Part shown: positions 19,517 to 23,267 of the stretch, piece after piece | Position numbering within the stretch: the first letter of the stretch is position 1 | Layout of the letters: each line of letters opens with the position of its first letter | NCBI GenBank assembly: GCA_002633005.1 | Contig: NMRA01000162.1 | Span: forward strand, 163,335 to 186,601 | Source: Phoronis australis | Lineage: Eukaryota; Phoronida; Phoronidae | Length of the DNA: 23,267 bases | Direction of reading: 5' to 3' | Notes under the pieces: model-generated | Seen by the model: only the letters and a program-made list of their open reading frames with translations | Database searches by the model: none | Told to the model about the DNA's origin: nothing | Program-made: the position numbers and the translations under genes

Positions 19517-20040
19517 CAGGGCTCAACATTAACTTTTTAAGCCAGTAGTTGAAATTTTTACTTGCCCGAACAACAAATTCACTTGTCCCAAGTACAATCC
19601 CAAATAGCACCGTGCATGTGCACACCTAGGTAATGTGTTACCGTATTTCTGCCTGTGTCTGAGCCTCCTCTTGTGCCGTGCATGCTACATACATGAGTTG
19701 TTATTTTTTAACGATTCTTCGTGTGTCAAAACACTAGTGACAAATTAGAGGAGTAACTATGGTATCTGAACCATTGTCTCATGTTCACAGGCGCCGAAAT
19801 GAGCTAGGACATGAACTCTAGACACTTCTGTGTATTCATTAGTTTATACGCCCTCATGCGTTAAACTTGAGTTCCCTTATGAAAAATTGTTGCTTAACCT
19901 GAATTTGAATTTTTGCTATCCGTAAAAATCTTGCACAGTTTTGGTCATCGGTAGCTTGTATTAAATTAAAATCAAAATTTTTATAATGCCACATATACTT
20001 TTATTTTCAATGAATAATTAGATTATTTTTTGAAAAATAG
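19517..20040. other. Intergenic or intron
   Basis: Begins GGGCTCAACATTAACTTTTT, similar in style to transposon termini. The remainder is AT-rich with no gene seen. If the exon at 20041 is real, this is its upstream intron. Confidence 0.4.
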
Positions 20041-20172
20041 ATAGACTGCAAAAAAGCCACCCTTCAGAGCGACGACAATCCTGAAGACGGTATTCCTCTT
20101 CTTTTGGGAGTCGCCACCGGGAGCCGGGAATTCCCCCTGAATGAATACCAGGCCTTTAAAACTGCTGTGTAG
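20041..20172 (+). CDS. Candidate terminal coding exon, protein not recognised
   Basis: 43 codons and a TAG, read from just after an in-frame TAG/AG border (AAAATAG|ATAGAC). The peptide begins IDCKKATLQSDDNPEDGIPL, continues LLGVATGSREFPLNEYQAF and ends KTAV. Local GC is near 50% in a region near 35%, the composition is acidic and protein-like, and the other two plus frames are broken by stops. An alternative acceptor after ATAG (exon from 20045) would need phase 1, which the donor at 19227 would supply. Against it: the polypyrimidine tract is poor, the minus strand is also open for about 36 codons, and no family is recognised. If real it is the 3' end of a plus-strand gene. Confidence 0.3.
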   Translation: MDCKKATLQSDDNPEDGIPLLLGVATGSREFPLNEYQAFKTAV

Positions 20173-22225
20173 TGTAGAAAATATGTGGTCAATCATTCAC
20201 TTTTTAGCTTTTTTGTACGACTTACATCTGCCGACGAATGCGGTGCTTCACAACTAGCTAGACTGTGCGAAATTTTTTGGGTCTAATGGAGCTAAACATG
20301 TAGTGGTACCGAGCTGTATTTTGATGATAGTATTCACACAGCTAGCTGGCTGACTAAATAACAGGATGCTTTTTATGCCGCCACATAATTATATATTCCC
20401 TTTAAGTTTTATATGGCCATGGTATTGGGTGCATATTGCCACCATCTGTGTCCAAGTGACCTGTATCTGTTCTCCACTGCTGTATGTCCTAAACACCTTG
20501 CAGGAGAATTGGCAGATGAGTCCTGTGAAGCTGAGTTTTCTAACCTCCTAAAACCTCCTAATACAATATACCTAGAAAGGCCACTTATATTGCTTTCACA
20601 TCAAATCAATAGCACAAAGACTTGCTTGTTCTTCCCAGGCAAACCTATTTTTATTTCGACCTGTGCAAACAACAAATTGTGGCCAAGTTTATTAAGTGGT
20701 ATGATTCAAAAGTTGGTGTTTTAATATCAAGCTTCTTTGAAGTGTGTTGCATTGGTGCTTTGAATTAGGAAAATTCTATGTATTCATCCAACAAGTCGAC
20801 CAAATTAGCCGATTTTTGGTATTCAACCAACTAACTTTAAATGTAATAAATCCATTTACATTTACACTTTAGTTACAATTTACAATGAAAGTCATACAAT
20901 GAACTAACAATCAGCAGTTTTTACATTGGTTCAAATCAAGAATGACAAGAAATACTGATATTCATGAGGACACCGATCCAGGCAGCCATCTTGACTTTTT
21001 CCATCCTGGTTGTCTTTTTTACCATATATCTTTTCCGGAAAGATACTAGAAATTGCAGTGAATATGCAAAGCCAAAATACACATCCAAAACAATAACTAG
21101 GGCGAAATACCCATCAAACTTTTAAGTTAGCAGCAATACTTCCATGTGACTCTGTTCCCTGGCTGTTGAGATTGTTGAATGTTTCTCGGGTGAATAGCAA
21201 AAATCTCACTATTTGAGGGGCACGGATTAGGCATTATAATACCCGTGAGATTGTTGGAAAGTTTGTTGGGTGAATAGGAAATATCTGATTATTTGGTCGA
21301 CAAGTTGTGAGGTCACAAATATCTACCATTGAGATCATTGAATTTTGCTTTGTCGGGTAAATAATCAGTGTATTTGGCTGACCTGTTGGTTATAGCAAAA
21401 ACTGGTTTCATTGGCTGACTTGTTGGTTAAATAACGTCAACCTAAAAGTAGGTCTTTGGTCTTTTCTGAGACTTTCAATTTCTGCATATTTTCAAAATTC
21501 ATGGAAATAGGTGGCTGGCCTTCTGAATCACTTAAAACTAATAAAAATAAGTACCACTGTGCAACACAATTCTACTCGTTTGTCTTGTAGAGCAGAAAAC
21601 AATTGTGCATTTCAATTATGGCTCAAGATTTTAAAAATGGCTTAGGAAATATTTGTTTTTTCCACTTTCCCAGACTGGAAAATTGTTACAGTTTGTTTCA
21701 AAAAATGAAGCACTAAATTGCACTCTGTATTGTGTTCAAGTCACAGTAATTATTTGGGTGTGTAAAACTTTCTCAAAAACTCATTTTGTAATGTATATGT
21801 CATAGTTTAAAGTTTGCAGATTTTTGGAGTCCATTTAAAATACGAAATGATTGTTTGGTTAGCTCGCTCGTTTTAGGTGCTCAATGCATAACCTTTACAT
21901 CGAAATTGGGCAGCTCGCAGGTCTAACTGAGTATGCGAGAATTTGTGGAATATGCAGTACTGACTGATTGAAAGCGAGATTCATTTTATGTGTCATTGAC
22001 CTGTCCTTGGTGATGTGCACAGAAATTTGCTGACAAATTTGACAGATGATGCCAGAATAGTTAGTATTATTTCAAAGCCATGATCTTTGTGAACTAAAAA
22101 GCCTGGCGATGTATATTTCAAGAGCAACAATGCCAAGAGCTGAAATTTTATCATTGTAAAGTTGTAAATAAGTGTAAACTGTATTATGAGGCCAAGGCCT
22201 ACATACAATAAACATTTCGGATTCT
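20173..22225 (+). other. Possible long 3' UTR ending at a poly(A) signal
   Basis: About 2 kb after the TAG at 20170-20172 without an established coding segment; plus frames at 20366-20724 overlap in two frames and look like chance. AATAAA at 22207-22212 is followed by TTCTGCTTGGGTTACTGTTT, a plausible GT-rich downstream element. It contains the threefold degenerate repeat at 21168-21435. The assignment depends on the candidate exon at 20041. Confidence 0.25.
21168..21435. repeat. Degenerate threefold repeat, period about 80 bp
   Basis: Units begin GAGATTGTTGAATGTTTCTC (21168), GAGATTGTTGGAAAGTTTGT (21247) and GAGATCATTGAATTTTGCTT (21331). Each continues with a GGGTGAATA-like segment, then TATTTG and a GAC(A/C)(A/T)GTTG-type segment. 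Frames are broken, so it is not a protein repeat. Confidence 0.6.
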
Positions 22226-23267
22226 GCTTGGGTTACTGTTTCCCTCCAAGATTAATTTCGGAAATAGGATATTTGATGTAGGCACACTGGGACCTAATGA
22301 CACTTCTTTATGGAAGACACGTTGAAGCCTTGTTACAACTGGTCACAAGGGAAAAGGACTACTACTGCTCTCTACCTGGCGAGGGGGCAATCACGTTCTC
22401 CATTTGTGCTATGTGAAGTCTTACATGTGGAACTCTAGTTTTTTTCTTGGATTTTTGACTTGAAAAACCAGGTCTTGGCAGTTCTTAAAGTCAATTCCAC
22501 AGGATATACAAAACCTGAAATTATTAACTGGATTCTGGGCTAAAGACTTCAAAAACCTTGCATGAAGTCGAATTTTCCATGTTTTACGGCCACTGGAAAT
22601 GAAGCCGGCTATATCAAATCAACAGTTTTTACTTCAAAGTCACCATTTGCATGCGATTACCTAGTACTACAAAATGACAGACAATGAGTGTGTTCAGACT
22701 GCCATAACTCTCCAGATTATAGAATCCAAAGTGTCTGAAGGGTTCCTGAATTTCCTTCTAAATTTCAACTTCTCGCTTGCAAGCAGTAAAAGTTTTAGAA
22801 AAGCCACGGCTGAGCAAAAGTGGGTCAAGAGGTCAACAACTGGCAACCTTTTACTGAGAACAGACTCAAAAGTCAAGCAAATGCTACTGGTAGTCTTCAC
22901 ATGCATCAGCAACTTAAATGGCATGAACCCAGCAGGCACGAATTTCTAATGAAATTGGGAGAATCAAATTCGACTGTGGCTCAAAAAAAATATGGTGTGC
23001 CAACCCCACTGCCGGTAATGACTGACTTTATGTTTTGGATTTCTGTCTTGTCTGACAGTAATTCTAATAAGTGATTAGTTGCAATTTTAGAAAATTGCCT
23101 TATTATCCAGGTTCCCTGAAGTCATTACTGGTAAGTGGAAGTGCTGTTTGGTGTCTGTTCCATATGAGATTTTACATCGGCTGATTCAGAGTTTTGGGAA
23201 TAAATGTAAAATACTGGATCTTTAGAAATGCAGTTTGCTGCCAATGGTTTAGCGAGACAAAGTAACT
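22226..23267 (+). other. Unassigned region with short protein-like open stretches
   Basis: 22282-22413 is open for 44 codons after GATGTAG (AHWDLMTLLYGRHVEALLQL, VTREKDYYCSLPGEGAITFS, ICAM) and closes with ATGTGAAG, which is both a stop and a weak donor. 22674-22949 starts at ATG (MTDNECVQTAITLQIIESKV ...). A second frame, 22820-23074, overlaps it (HMHQQLKWHEPSRHEFLMKL ... PTPLPVMTDFMFWISVL). These could be exons of a gene continuing right, a decayed transposon ORF, or chance. No domain recognised. Confidence 0.25.

Overview
The window is eukaryotic nuclear DNA from an animal. It is AT-rich, it carries one confidently recognisable intron-containing gene, and most of the rest is introns, short interspersed repeats, foldback elements and degenerate tandem repeats. 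Codon use, introns of 0.7-2.8 kb, abundant short non-autonomous transposon relics and TAGGCCTA octamers (7379-7386, 8009-8016) fit a marine invertebrate, perhaps a non-vertebrate deuterostome. That placement is inference; no sequence here fixes the taxon.

Region 1-7929 (minus strand) is a prenylcysteine oxidase gene (PCYOX1/PCYOX1-like). Six coding exons (7818-7929, 4936-5028, 4159-4272, 3063-3237, 2027-2238, 1-735) join with canonical GT-AG borders and consistent phases into 480 codons. The product has a signal peptide, an FAD Rossmann motif (GSGVGG), a GGR motif and the long prenylcysteine-lyase-type C-terminal domain. The reading frame runs off the left edge, so roughly the last 20-25 residues and the stop lie outside. 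Intron 5 contains a short TIR element, and intron 1 holds an irregular 18-22 bp tandem repeat and an AT microsatellite. DNA around exon 1 (about 7600-8200) is clearly richer in CpG than its surroundings and is the probable promoter.

Region 7930-19516 has no gene I can establish. It contains a foldback with perfect palindromic core (8326-8407), a second foldback with a 20-bp perfect palindrome (9809-9883), three copies of a family starting with GCGCGC(T)ACCCAGC (8959, 11603, 17781), a poly-G-bearing repeat (10426-10590), two more copies of the hAT-like TIR element (12999-13228, 17727-18216), an imperfect long inverted repeat (13882-14143), a 20-bp tandem repeat (15175-15240), and a dense patch of hairpins and rearranged repeat pieces (16165-16915, 18327-18690, 19361-19516) around an AATAATAGTATAGAC minisatellite.

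Region 20041-23267 may hold part of a second, plus-strand gene: a GC-richer 43-codon open stretch behind an AG and ending in TAG (20041-20172), then about 2 kb that reads like a 3' UTR, ending near AATAAA at 22207-22212. Beyond it, 22282-22413 and 22674-23074 show short protein-like open stretches that I do not recognise. Nothing in the window supports an operon, CRISPR array, prokaryotic defence system or virus; the interesting material is the gene and the structured repeats.
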